Below are positions 1-9,734 of a DNA stretch of 64,000 nt, one piece after another. Position numbers and translations under genes: made by a program. The stretch is from Capra hircus (Eukaryota > Chordata > Mammalia > Artiodactyla > Bovidae): positions 59,509,591 through 59,573,590 of the forward strand of contig NC_030811.1 in the NCBI RefSeq assembly GCF_001704415.2, written 5' to 3'. The notes below the pieces were generated by a model. The model saw nothing but the letters and a program-made list of their open reading frames with translations, was not told the origin of the DNA and did not search any database. Within the stretch, counting starts at the first letter, position 1, and the number at the start of each line of letters is the position of its first letter.

Positions 1-105
1 CGAACCATGATTCCCATTTTGTAGATGCAGAAATAGACCAGAGAAATTTAATAATTTGTCCAAGTTACACACCAGTTCCAGCGCCTAAATTCAAAACCAG
101 TCTAT
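1..105 (-). repeat. MIR SINE fragment
   Basis: The reverse-oriented MIR core is recognisable: CCCATTTTGTAGATG, a gapped CAGAGAAATTTAATAATTTG and a TCCAAGTTACACACCAG block equivalent to 'aagttacacagctag'. It is truncated by the window edge. Confidence 0.6.
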
Positions 106-1670
106 TTTTTACACAAAGGAAAAAGATTCTATGAAGCAACACGGAGGGGAAGACCTCTGCTCTCTGTTCTCTGGGCTTTACTTTGTATCTCTGAGAAGTA
201 AGGTGCTATTCTGTGAGGACCCAGACCACTCCACACCCTACACTGACCCCCACCCAACTCCCATGTTGTTTTGGAAGCTGTAAGGGGTGCTGCAACCCCT
301 CCCCTTTGATGATTGTAAAGAAGGCTTAACAGGAATCTTGGTGTGCCTAACTAACCCCCAATGCCAGAGAATGAGTACCCAAATTAAAATGACTTCAACA
401 GTTTACATTTTAAAATGCCATATAATTGCTGACAATGGTTCATGGTAGAGGTATCTATAGAAATTTTTGAGATCTTGTATATAAACATCAAAAGGAAAAT
501 AGGAGCTGTTTCTTTGATTCTCACTATGCAATTTTTAAGAAATGCTTTCATATTTCATTCAACTCTTTCTTCCCTTTTTCCTCTTTCTCTCTCACTGGTT
601 CTGAAAAATAAGTGTATCCATAAGTTTGCAGGCTGTAGAAAGCTGACTCTTTCTCTATCTAATAAAAACCTTGGGGAGTAATTGAAATAACTTGGCTCCG
701 GTAGTCAGGTTACATGCTGCATAATATCAAAGGAAAAACCCATATTGAGGAAAGCAGCAGAAAACAGGAAGAGGAGCTGGAGAATAAAGCCAGAACATTA
801 AATAATGAGTAACTATGAGAAACTTAAAAATTTTTTTTTAAAATTACATCCTTAGAAAAATAGTCAAGAAGCATTTTCAAAGAACTTATACTAGACAGAG
901 TGTATGCTCTGTGTATTTCTAAGGATTGTGAATTTAAAGAAAAGAAAGGAAATACCACCCCCCCCATCCTGCAACTCCACCCCAGCATCTATTCATTAGA
1001 TAAAAGTCTGACAGAAGCCATGGGTTTCAATCAAATTTTGACACGCATGTTTTTTTATGATTAGGCTCTCCTCCCATATCCTTTCTCTCTTTTTATCTCC
1101 ACAATCTGAATTTTAAAGAAATGCTGTCAAGACAGTGTACCACAAAAGGAGAGATGTCGACTATAAATTGTACCAAGTACTTTTCAGAGAATTTTACTTT
1201 GGTCTTTTTGATTTTACAAAAGATGGCTGCATTCATTGTGGGTACAAAGTGATGTGGAGACGACATGCCTGGGTCTTGTGAGAGAGAGATGCTGGTGTTG
1301 CAGGCACACGGGGAGAGCACAGCTTCCAGCTTGTGTTTCTGGCCAAATCCTGTTCCTTATTCTGCAGCTAACATGTACCCTAAGCAGGGGACCTTGGACA
1401 AGTCCTTTATTTTGCTCAGCTTCCTTCTAGATTTTTATTGTTGTTGTTGTTATTTCTATATAAAACCAAAATCTTTGGGAAACAGATTAAAAAAAAAAAG
1501 AAAAAACAATCACCCATAATTTATCAAACATAATGATTTTGATGTATTTTCTTATGTGCAGCTATTTGTTTTTCTTTTCTTTTAAAAATATAGTAGAAAT
1601 TAAAGCAATATCCAATTTTACATCCTGAATTTTCTTTTGGCAGTGTTTTTCTTTCTAAATAAAAATATAT
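106..1670. other. Intronic sequence without a recognised feature
   Basis: AT-rich AOAH intron 3' of the 7.2-kb exon. It holds a short GTT run near 1437-1452 and A-runs near 1490-1505. I see no exon with matched splice sites and no clear repeat. Confidence 0.5.
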
Positions 1671-1895
1671 GGGGACTTCCCTGGTGGCCTAGTGGTTAAG
1701 AATCCACCTTGCAATGCAGGGGACATGGGTTCCATCCCTGGTCAGGGAACTAAGATCCCGTGTGCCACAGAGCAATTAAACCTGTGAGCCAAAACTAGAG
1801 AGACTGCACACCAAAATGAAGATCCTGCATGAGGCAAGGAAGATCCTAGGTGCTACAAATAAGACTCGAAGCAGTCAAATAAAATTTTTAAAAGT
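1671..1895 (+). mobile_element. CHR-type tRNA-derived SINE
   Basis: It starts GGGGACTTCCCTGGTGGCC with the tRNA-like head (TGGTTAAGAATCC ... GGGTTCCATCCCTGGTCAGG), continues with AACTAAGATCCCGTGTGCCA and ends in a long degenerate body and an A-rich tail (ATAAAATTTTTAAAAG). This is the cetartiodactyl CHR architecture. Confidence 0.8.
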
Positions 1896-2397
1896 ACAAA
1901 TGGGAAGCAATGGCTTCCTAGTCAGTCTAAAAAATATATGTTGTTTTAAGGCTCATTTTCTAGAGCTGCATAATATTCCATGTGGGTGTTTTTGTTCTTT
2001 GATTTTTACAGTCTCTGTTGACAGAACTTTTGACAACACTGGGGCTGTTTAAATATCTCACTGAAGGAAAAAGAGAGGTCAACAAGCAGCCAGTGTCACT
2101 TTATGTCTATGATGATCCTTGGCCAGATTTATTGACAACTTCAATAAACTATTGAGCATGTCCATACACAGAGAGACAAAGCTGATCTCTTTCTGCAGGA
2201 TAGTCTCAGATGATAGACTGGTGACTGTATTATCTTTGCTGGTGTCTCAGTGGAGTGAGACAAGCTGGGTACAAATTCTGGATCTGAACTTCTTATTGAT
2301 GGGATCTGAACAAAATTTTGGCTTCTCTACACCTGTTTTCTCAGCTGTAACAGTGTGGATATCATTCAGTTCAGTTCAGTTCAATTGCTTAGTCGCG

Positions 2398-2469
2398 TCC
2401 GACTCTTTGCGACCCCATGAACTGGAGCATGCCTCCGACTCTTTGCGACCCCATTAACTGCAGCATGCC
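2398..2469 (-). repeat. 36-bp tandem duplication in a BovB 3' end
   Basis: Units 2398-2433 and 2434-2469 both begin TCCGACTCTTTGCGACCCCA and end GCATGCC, differing at two positions. Other BovB ends in this window carry the segment once. Confidence 0.9.
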
Positions 2470-3486
2470 AGGCCTCCCTGTCTATCACCAACTGCTGGAT
2501 CCTACCCAAACTCATGTCCATTGAGTCGTTGATGCCATCCGACCATCTCATCCTCTGTCATCCCCTTCTCCTCCTGCCCTTAATCTTTCCCAGCATCTGG
2601 GTCTCTTCAAATGAGTCAGCTCTTTGCATCAGGTGGCCAAAGTTTCAGCTTCAACATCAGTCCTTCCAATGAACACGCAGGACTGATCTCCCTTAGGATG
2701 GACTGGTTGGATCTCCTTGCAGTCCAAGGGACTCTCAGGAGTCTTATCCAATATCACAGTTAAAAGCTTCAATTCTTTGGCGCTCAGCTTTCTTTATAGT
2801 CCAACTCTCACATCCATACATGACTACCATAGCCTTGACTAGACGGACCTTTGTTGGCAAAGTAATGTCTCTGCTTTTGAATATGCTATCTAGGTTGGTC
2901 ATAACTTTCCTTCCAAGGAGTAAACGTCTTTTAATTTCATGGCTGCAGTCACCATCTGCAGTGATTTTGGAGCCCCAGAAAATAAAGTCTGCCACTGTTT
3001 CCACTATTTCCTCATCTATTTGCCATGATCTTAGTTTTTTGAATGTTGAGTTTTAAGCCAACTTTTTCACTCTCCTCTTTCACTTTCATCAAGAGGCTCT
3101 TTAGTTTTTCTTAAGTTTCTACTATAAGGGTGGTGTCATTTGCGTATCTGAGGTTATTAATATTTCTCCCAGCAATCTTGATTCCAGCTTGTGCTTCTTC
3201 CAGCCCAGTATTTCTCATGATGTACTCTGCATAAAAGTTAAATAAGCAGGGTGACAATATACAGCCTTGACGTACTTCTTTCCCTATTTGGAACCAGTCT
3301 GTTGTTCCATGTCCAGTTCTAATTGTTGCTTCCTGAACTGCATACAGGTTTCTCAAGAGACAGGTCAGGTGGTCTGGTATTCCCATCTCCCGTAGAATTT
3401 TAGAAATATATGTTTTTCTGGAATTCTCTTGCTTTTTCAATGATTCAGTGGATGTTGGCAATTTGATCTCTGGTTCTTCTGCCTTT

Positions 3487-3705
3487 TGAGACAGACTTCC
3501 CTTGTGGCTCAGATGGTAAAGCATCTGCCTGCAATACGGGAGACCCAGGTTTGATCCCTGGGTTGTGAAGATCTCCTGGAGAAGGAAATGGCAACCCACT
3601 CCAGGATTCCTGCCTGGAGAATCCCAGGGATGGAGAAGCCTGGTAGGCTACAGTCCATGGGGTCGCAAAGAGTCAGACACAACTGAGCGACTTCACTTCA
3701 CTTCC
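3487..3705 (+). mobile_element. Bov-tA SINE nested in BovB
   Basis: It has a tRNA-Glu-like head (CTTCCCTTGTGGCTCAGATG) followed by the Bov-A body (GGAGAAGGAAATGGCAACCC ... GGGGTCGCAAAGAGTCAGAC) and the end ACTGAGCGACTTCACTTCAC. The BovB sequence TCTGCCTTT is repeated at 3478-3486 and 3706-3714, marking the TSD. Confidence 0.92.
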
Positions 3706-4242
3706 TCTGCCTTTGCTAAAACCAGCTTGAACATCTGAAAGTTCACGGTTCACGTATTGCTGAAGCCTGGCTTGGAGAATTTCAAGCATTACTTTACTAG
3801 CGTGTGAGATGAGTGCAATTGTGCAGTAGTTTGAGAATTCTTTGGCATTGCCTTTCATTGGGATTTGAATGAAAACTGACCTTTTCCAGTCCTATGGCCA
3901 CTGCTGAGTTTTCCAAATTTGCTGACATATTGAGTTCAGCACTTTCACAACTGATTTGAAATAGCTCAACTGGGATTCCATCACCTCCACTAGCTTTGTT
4001 CATAGTGATGTTTCCTAAGTCCTCCTTGACTTCACATTCCAGGATGTCTAGCTCTAGGTGAGTGATCACACCATCGTGATTATCTGGGTCATGAAGATCT
4101 TTTTGGTACAGTTCTGTGTATTCTTGCCACCTCTTCTTAATATCTTCTGCTTCTGTCAGGTCCTGGTGGATATCATTAAAGATCCTAAATTCTGAGAAAT
4201 GTATTTTAACACATCTGATACTGGGTTGAGAGCTGTAATCTA

Positions 4243-4460
4243 TATGTTGTTGTTTAGTCTCTAAGTCATGTTGAACTCTTTGTGACCCCTCATGGGCTAT
4301 AGCCTGCCAGATTCCTCTATTCATGGGATTTTCCAGGCAAGAATGCTGGAATGGTTTGCCATTTCCTTCTCCAGTGGAGCTTCCTGACCCAGGGATCGAA
4401 CCTGCGCCTCCTGCATTGGCAGGCAGATTCTTTACCGCTGAGCCACCAGGGAAGTCTCTG
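4243..4460 (-). mobile_element. Bov-tA SINE
   Basis: In + sense it runs GTTGTTTAGTCTCTAAGTCA, TTTTCCAGGCAAGAATGCTG, and ends with the reversed tRNA head GAGCCACCAGGGAAGTC. It is full length and lies about 65 bp right of the BovB TSD. Confidence 0.9.
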
Positions 4461-5061
4461 TCATTTTCACCACCTTAACACTCCATAGAGCTAACACAAT
4501 CAGTGGTATCTTAGAATTGAAGAAATACAATGTGATGTGAAATAATATAGTATAATATGTTATATATAGCAAATACTTGTGAGAATAATTAAGTGAAATA
4601 TTTTACATAAATTGTTATTAGCATTTGGTAAGAGATTAACACCAGCTATTATTTCATCAGTAAGAAAAGAGCTATGTTGTCCTTACAACAGAACATTTGT
4701 TCTGTATAGAATATATATTATAAAAATGTTATTTGCAGGTCATATACTTAGATAAAACTTGTACTGCTTGGGAAATTCTGTAATACTCTTGTTGATTAGA
4801 GATGGCACAGGGATGGCAAATAGGTTTAACTTTCTGTGCCAAGTCTAATTTGTTGACGGTGTCTGTCAGATGAACTGTACTGTGAGAATCATTGAGGTGG
4901 AATCTGAGTGCATCAGACAAGAGTGCCAAGGTGTATTAGGAATATTTTCCCCAGGCTTTGGAAGATGGAGTGGCAACACACACACTAAATGTTTGCCATC
5001 TTTGCATTATTGTCAGAAAACATTACTTGGCAGCTCATTGGGCAGTAGCCAGGCCATGGTG
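4461..5061. other. Intronic AT-rich sequence, no recognised feature
   Basis: Low-complexity AT-rich sequence around 4500-4750; I recognise no exon or repeat. Confidence 0.5.
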
Positions 5062-5346
5062 TCATTGGAAGGAATGATGTTGAAGCTGAAACTCCAGTAC
5101 TTTGGCTACCTGATGCACAGAACTGACTCATTGGAAAAGACCCTGATGCTGGGAAAGATTGAAGGCAGGAGGAGAAGGGGATGACAGAGGATGAGATGGT
5201 TGGATGGCATCACCAACTCAATGGACATTAGTCTGAGTAAGCTTTAGGAGTTGGTGATGGACAGGGAAGCTTGGAGTGCTGCAGTTCAGCACCGTGTCTG
5301 GGTCACAAAGGGTTGGACACGAGTGAACGACTGAACTGAACTGAAC
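5062..5346 (+). mobile_element. BovB 3'-end fragment
   Basis: It begins TCATTGGAAGGAATGATG, follows the BovB C-terminal coding and 3' sequence (GCTGAAACTCCAGTACTTTG) and ends in CTGAACTGAACTGAAC. It is diverged, with two small indels near 5290. Confidence 0.88.
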
Positions 5347-5517
5347 TCAAGGCCACGGTTTATCAATCAGGAGTTCCGTCAAAATTGTGTGGCTACGGAC
5401 TGAATCTGGGTCCAAGGTGGGAGGTGAGAACCACACAGGGAAGAAGCAAACCCGGAAGACAGAGATGTCTGGGACACACGGGAAGTGGATGGAGACCTGG
5501 AAGTCATGACGACCCTC
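5347..5517. other. Short unassigned intronic sequence
   Basis: Sequence between the BovB end and the L1 target-site duplication; no family recognised. Confidence 0.4.
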
Positions 5518-5544
5518 TGAAAACAGTTCCTTTTTTTTTTTTTT

Positions 5545-5792
5545 ACTGTTTAAAGATAATTCTTTATTAGCATTTTGGTATATATTCTCACAGGCTTCTA
5601 CAATGTATACAGAATATAAACTAATAAGTTTATTACACATTATTTTATTAATAATCATGAATTATTTAGCATCCATCATTCTACTCAGAGTTCTAAGGGA
5701 AGCTCTACCCAGATTACTTGGGATCCTCAAAATTTGGAAATGTTTTGACTTTCTTGTTCATCTTCTTCTTATGTGCTCTATCAGTCTCATTC
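5545..5792 (-). other. L1 3'-transduced segment
   Basis: 248 bp lie between the L1's internal poly-A (13 T at 5793-5805 in + sense) and the terminal poly-A (5531-5544), inside one TSD pair. The sequence is not L1. On the minus strand it carries AATAAA at 5563-5568, 18 nt before the terminal tail, as a genuine downstream polyadenylation signal would. The L1's own end shows no AATAAA. It is best read as genomic flank of the source L1, copied by read-through transcription. Confidence 0.85.
5563..5568 (-). promoter_or_regulatory. Polyadenylation signal used by the transducing L1 RNA
   Basis: AATAAA on the minus strand (TTTATT in + sense), 18 nt upstream of the 14-nt terminal A-tail. It is also in sense with AOAH, so it could act as a cryptic intronic signal. 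Confidence 0.75.
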
Positions 5793-6166
5793 TTTTTTTT
5801 TTTTTAAGTTAATGGCTGCATATATATTTTTCTTTTGTTTGTTTGTTTGTTTTTTTTACAATACTGTTTTGCCATACATTGACATGAATCCGCCACGGGC
5901 GTACATGAGTTCCCAATCCTGAACCCCCCTCCCACCTCCCACCCCATATCATCTCTCTGGATCATCCCCGTGCACCAGCCCCAAGCATCCTGTATCCTGT
6001 ATCGAACATATACTGGCGATTCGTTTCTTACATGATATTATACATGTTTCAATGCCATTCTCCCAAATCATCCCAACCTCTCCCTCTCCCACAGAGTCCA
6101 AAAGTCCGTTCTATACATCTGTGTCTCTTTTGCTGTCTTGCATACAGGGTCATCATTACCATCTTT

Positions 6167-6520
6167 CTAAATTCCATATATATGTGTTAGTATACTGTAT
6201 TGGTGTTTTTCTTTCTGGCTTACTTCACTCTGTATAATCGGCTCCAGTTTCATCCATCTCATTAGAACTGATTCAAATGTATTCTTTTTAATGGCTGAGT
6301 AATACTCCATTGTATATATGTACCACAGCTTTCTTATCCATTCATCTGCTGGTGGACATCTAGGTTGCTTCCATGTCCTGGCTATTATAAACAGTGCTGC
6401 GATGAACATTGGGGTACATGTGTCTCTTTCAATTCTGGTTCCCTTGGTGTGTATGCCCAGCAGTGGGATTGCTGGGTCATAAGGCAGTTCTATTTGCAAT
6501 TTTTTAAGGAATCTCCACAC
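6167..6520 (-). pseudogene. L1 ORF2 C-terminal fragment
   Basis: 117 codons of the ORF2 C-terminal domain are open, beginning within FLKKLQIELPYDPAIPLLGI and including YTMEYYSAIKKN. The reverse-transcriptase and endonuclease domains are absent because the copy is 5'-truncated, so it cannot be functional. Confidence 0.9.
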
Positions 6521-6738
6521 TGTTCTCCATAGTGGCTGTACTAGTTTGCATTTCTACCAACAGTGTAAGAGGGTTCCCTTTTCTCCACACCCTCTCCAGC
6601 ATTTATTTCTTGTAGACTTTTGGATTGCAGCCCTTTTGACTGGTGTGAAGTGGTACCACATTGTGGTCTTGATTTGCATTTCTCTGATAATGAGTGATGT
6701 TGAGTGTCTTTTCAAACACATGAAAACAGTTCATTTTT

Positions 6739-7183
6739 AAAATGGCTTTGGGGGATTTCAGCCACAAACTCTTAGCTGTTTTTCTTAAAACCCCAAGCTG
6801 AGTAGAAATGTGGGTGATGCTGCACCGTAGGGAAAGCAGAGTCTTTGCAATGACCTGGATTTCAATCAGCCCTTGTTCTGCTAATGCTCACTTAGTTCTG
6901 GCCTCCTGAACCTTGATGTCCTCACTTTGGCCTTTCTAGAACTTTGCTGTTGGATGACTGAGAGGCCCTTGTAGTCTCTGCCTTGACTGCATCTTGTCTC
7001 GTTCTCTTGTGCTGTGGGTGAAAGGCTTTGAACTCAAGGCCCCCTCTCAGAAAAGGCAATGGTATTAGAAAGGGAATTTGTTCATCTTAGTCTTGTTATC
7101 TAATTCTCTGCTTTTGGGGACTTATGAAATAAAACCAATTGTTACGGGCACATTGGTGAAGATTTAAATGGAACACTACATAC
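6739..7183. other. AOAH intron just downstream of the 7.2-kb exon
   Basis: Contains the 5' splice-site side of the intron; no repeat or further exon recognised. Confidence 0.5.
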
Positions 7184-7266
7184 CATTTTTTGAAATATTC
7201 TGATAGTCCCTGTGATTGCAGCGGTTTCTTTTCCGTAAACGAAGGTAAATAGAATTTTCTTTAATT
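7184..7266 (-). CDS. AOAH: AOAH coding exon (SIYLRLRKRNRCNHRDYQNIS segment)
   Basis: The minus-strand acceptor is GTTTGTTTCAG and the donor is AAATG|GTATGT. One base completes an Arg codon, 27 codons follow, and one base (G) is left, giving phase 1. The peptide contains IKENSIYLRL, RKRNRCNHRDYQ and NISKN, which align with the basic, His/Asn-rich AOAH segment following the LDWPQL exon. The sequon NIS is a possible N-glycosylation site. The next exon, expected to begin with the last two bases of a Gly codon, was searched for in 1-7180 on the minus strand and not seen, so it probably lies left of the window. Confidence 0.93.
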
Positions 7267-7715
7267 CTGAAACAAACATATATGTGTATATTTAATTTCA
7301 GGACATTTACATGATAGAGTTCAAAGAAGCATGTTTTTATTGTGATTTTTTAAAATGTGAAAATGAACTCAGAAAATCAAATCTCTGCAGACACATTTTC
7401 TCTAAATTGTCAATACATTACTAGGAATTGTTACAAGAACAGTTCTACAAAATGGGTTGCATTGATGTGATAAGTTCAAACTTCTTTTTTTTAATGACGA
7501 CTTCCAATCATCCCTTTCTAACCTTTCAACCAAGAGCTGTTTCAAATCTCTTGAGGAATTGATCATTTTTACCAGCTTGATTATTTTAAACCTGACCATG
7601 TTTCCTTTCTGCTTTTGGTTGTTGTGAAGCTCTGGCAGACACTCTTGTCTTTCAGATTCTTTTCTTTCCCTTCTTCCATTTTACTTTTTAATTTATTTTA
7701 ATTTAATAAAAAAAA

Positions 7716-7832
7716 TTTTTTTTGGCTGTGCCATGCAGTACATGGGATCCCAGTTCCCCAACGAGAGGTCAAACCTGTGTCCCGTACATTGGGAGCAGGG
7801 AGTCTTAACAGGCCCACCAGGGGAGTTCCCCC
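7716..7832 (-). mobile_element. CHR-type tRNA SINE, short form
   Basis: A T-run is followed by GGCTGTGCCATGCAGTACAT and GGGATCCCAGTTCCCCAACG, and it ends ACCAGGGGAGTTCCCC, the reversed tRNA head. This corresponds to the short CHR-2-like form. Confidence 0.7.
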
Positions 7833-8220
7833 CACCTTCATCCGTTTTAATAGAAATTTTAGTAGGACACATGTCTGCCCCCCGAGCGATGATGGCTTTA
7901 CTCATCTTTACCTGCAGCTAGGAGCGGCCACCTCACTAAGCTTTGGACCATGAGTGGAATTCTCCAGTGATGGCTTCTGGGAATGCATCTCAGGAAACAA
8001 CTGTCTGGTGACCTTGCTCAGTCCTTTTTCTCCATTCTGCTGCCAACAATTGGATGGCTGCCATTTTGGACTATGGGGATAAGTTCTACACTGAGAAGGC
8101 AGAGGGGTGAGAATTGAGCTCCCATATCAGACCTGGACTGCATATGTGAGAGAAATAAACTCCTTTGTTATCTTATTTAAATTCTCAGACATTGAGTTTT
8201 TCTGTTACTTATAGCTGAAT
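7833..8220. other. Intronic sequence, no recognised feature
   Basis: No exon, repeat or structured motif recognised. Confidence 0.4.
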
Positions 8221-8221
8221 C

Positions 8222-8262
8222 TATTGGGTTAGCCAAAGAGTTTGTTTGGGTTTTTCCATAAT
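8222..8262. mobile_element. Mariner-type terminal-repeat remnant
   Basis: TATTGGGTTAGCCAAAGAGT followed by TTGTTTGGGTTTTTCCATAA resembles the terminal inverted repeat of the ruminant mariner element. The partner end is not visible, so this is a solo or truncated end. Confidence 0.55.
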
Positions 8263-8779
8263 CTCTTACTTAACATTCAGTAATACTAATGGACACAGAT
8301 CTTAGAGAGGAATTTTCAACCAGTAGCAGGCTATAACTGCACATGTTTTAAGTCACTTCCTTGGCTCCTCTTTGCCCCATCTTTGATTTTCTATCTTCTT
8401 TTGCCAAATTTTAATTTAATTTAAATGCAATTTAATGTTATGTTCTCCATACTTTCATGGGCTTCCTAAAATCCTTTTTGAAACCAGGCCAGGTATAAAC
8501 TAAGGAATAATAATTAAACTCAGACATTTTCAATTATCTTCTCAAGTGTATTTTATCTTCTCTTCATAAAAATAGACTTCCTGTCTCACAACCTTACATA
8601 AATCATTATTTATTTTTAAGTGTTATATAAATTTCGCTCATTGTATTAGAGTGCTTACCAACTGTCTCAGTGCTTCAGACAGGTAAGCATGTATCGGGTT
8701 GGGATACACATTTGTATCCCAAGTGTGTACATATTTGGAATGCACTGCAAGTAGTGTTCTTTCTGAAGTCTAAGAGAAC

Positions 8780-9275
8780 TAATGATAATAGAAAACAAAC
8801 TTGTGGTTACCAGAGGAGAAAAGGGAAGGGGGGAATAAAATAGGGGTTTAGTATTAACACATACACACTACTGTATGTAAAATAGATAATGAAAAAGGAC
8901 CTAGAGTACAGCCCAGGGGACCACACCCAATACACTTATTCAATATTCTGCAATAATTTATAAGGGAAAAGAATCTGAAAAATAATATGTATATATCTGA
9001 ATAACTTTGCTATACACGTGAAGTTAATACAACATTGTAATCAACTATACTTCACTTCCCTGGTGGCTCAGACTGTAAAGCGTCTGTCTACAATGTGGGA
9101 GACCTGGTTTCAATCCCTGGGTCAGGAAGCTCCCTGGAGAAGGAAAAGGCAACCCACTCCTGTACTCTTGCCTAGAAAATCCCATGGATGGAGGAGCCTG
9201 GTGTCCATGGGGTCGCAAAGAGTAGGACATGACTGAGCGATTTCACTTTCACTTTCATACTTCAATAAAGTATGT
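8780..9275 (+). mobile_element. Artiodactyl L1 3' end, split by a SINE
   Basis: It has GTGGTTACCAGAGGAGAAAA, CTACTGTATGTAAAATAGAT and AACATTGTAATCAACTATAC, the familiar L1 3'-UTR end, interrupted by a Bov-tA at 9055-9256. Confidence 0.7.
9055..9256 (+). mobile_element. Bov-tA SINE
   Basis: Full tRNA head (CTTCCCTGGTGGCTCAGACT) and Bov-A body ending ACTGAGCGATTTCACTTTCA. The TSD ATACTTCA is at 9047-9054 and 9257-9264, within an L1 3' end. Confidence 0.92.
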
Positions 9276-9309
9276 AAAACTCCAAATCCGCGCCCCACCC
9301 CACTCCCTA

Positions 9310-9533
9310 AATCTTAATGGCCTGCATGTGTCAGTCCTGTTCTACTCTTTGCAATCCCATAGATTATAGCCCGCCAGGCTTCTCTGTCCATGGGAATTCT
9401 CCAGGCAAGAATATTGGAGTGGATTGCCATGCCCTCCCTCCAGTGGATTTTCTTGACCAGGGTTTCCTGGTCGATCAAGGATTTCCTGCATTGCAGGCGG
9501 ATTCTTTACCATTTGAGCCACCAGGGAAGCCCC
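9310..9533 (-). mobile_element. Bov-tA SINE
   Basis: Reverse orientation: TCTCCAGGCAAGAATATTGG in the body and GAGCCACCAGGGAAGCCCC at the right end (the tRNA head). The junction between body and head is somewhat rearranged near 9440-9480. Confidence 0.88.
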
Positions 9534-9734
9534 GAATTATAATAATATTTCTTAATGTTAATGGAAGACCAAGGTCTCTGAGCAATACTTTAATTATAGG
9601 ATTTTTGCTCTGTGGTAGAGTTTTGAGGTAAGTGACTTATTTTACTTTTTAATATCAAAGCGACCCATGCATATACTTTTCAAAATCAATTTATTTTACC
9701 TGAGTGATGTTTATTGACCTTATTATGTTCTATG

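Larger units (their letters stand above)
2367..4165 (-). mobile_element. BovB (RTE) LINE, 5'-truncated
   Basis: The element reads leftwards and ends in the BovB 3' tail (TCAGTTCAGTTCAGTTCAA in + sense). It is flanked by a perfect 12-bp TSD, GTGGATATCATT, at 2355-2366 and 4166-4177, which fixes both ends. The minus strand preserves reverse-transcriptase blocks such as EVRQGCILSPCLFNFYAEYI and LRYANDTTL (the YADD box is altered to YAND), but frameshifts and stops break the ORF. A Bov-tA SINE at 3487-3705 interrupts it. The extreme 3' end carries a 36-bp tandem duplication. Confidence 0.93.
5531..6720 (-). mobile_element. L1 LINE insertion with 3'-transduced flank
   Basis: The insertion is bounded by an 18-bp TSD, TGAAAACAGTTCATTTTT, at 6721-6738 and, with one change and merging into the poly-T, at 5518-5535. 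The target reads TTTTT/AAAA at the nick, the preferred L1 endonuclease site. From right to left on the minus strand it holds a 5'-truncated ORF2 C-terminus (6167-6520: PYDPAIPLLG, WIRKLWYIYTMEYYSAIKKN), the L1 3' UTR, an internal A-tail (5793-5805), 248 bp of non-L1 sequence, then the terminal A-tail (5531-5544). Confidence 0.93.

Noticed and set aside
5347..5658. A 103-codon minus-strand frame spanning the L1 transduction edge
   Set aside because: It crosses the TSD and poly-A of an insertion, so it cannot be an old gene; no homology recognised.
9045..9236. tRNA genes in the heads of Bov-tA and CHR elements
   Set aside because: The tRNA-like heads are parts of SINEs with TSDs and degraded cloverleaf positions; they are not functional tRNA genes.
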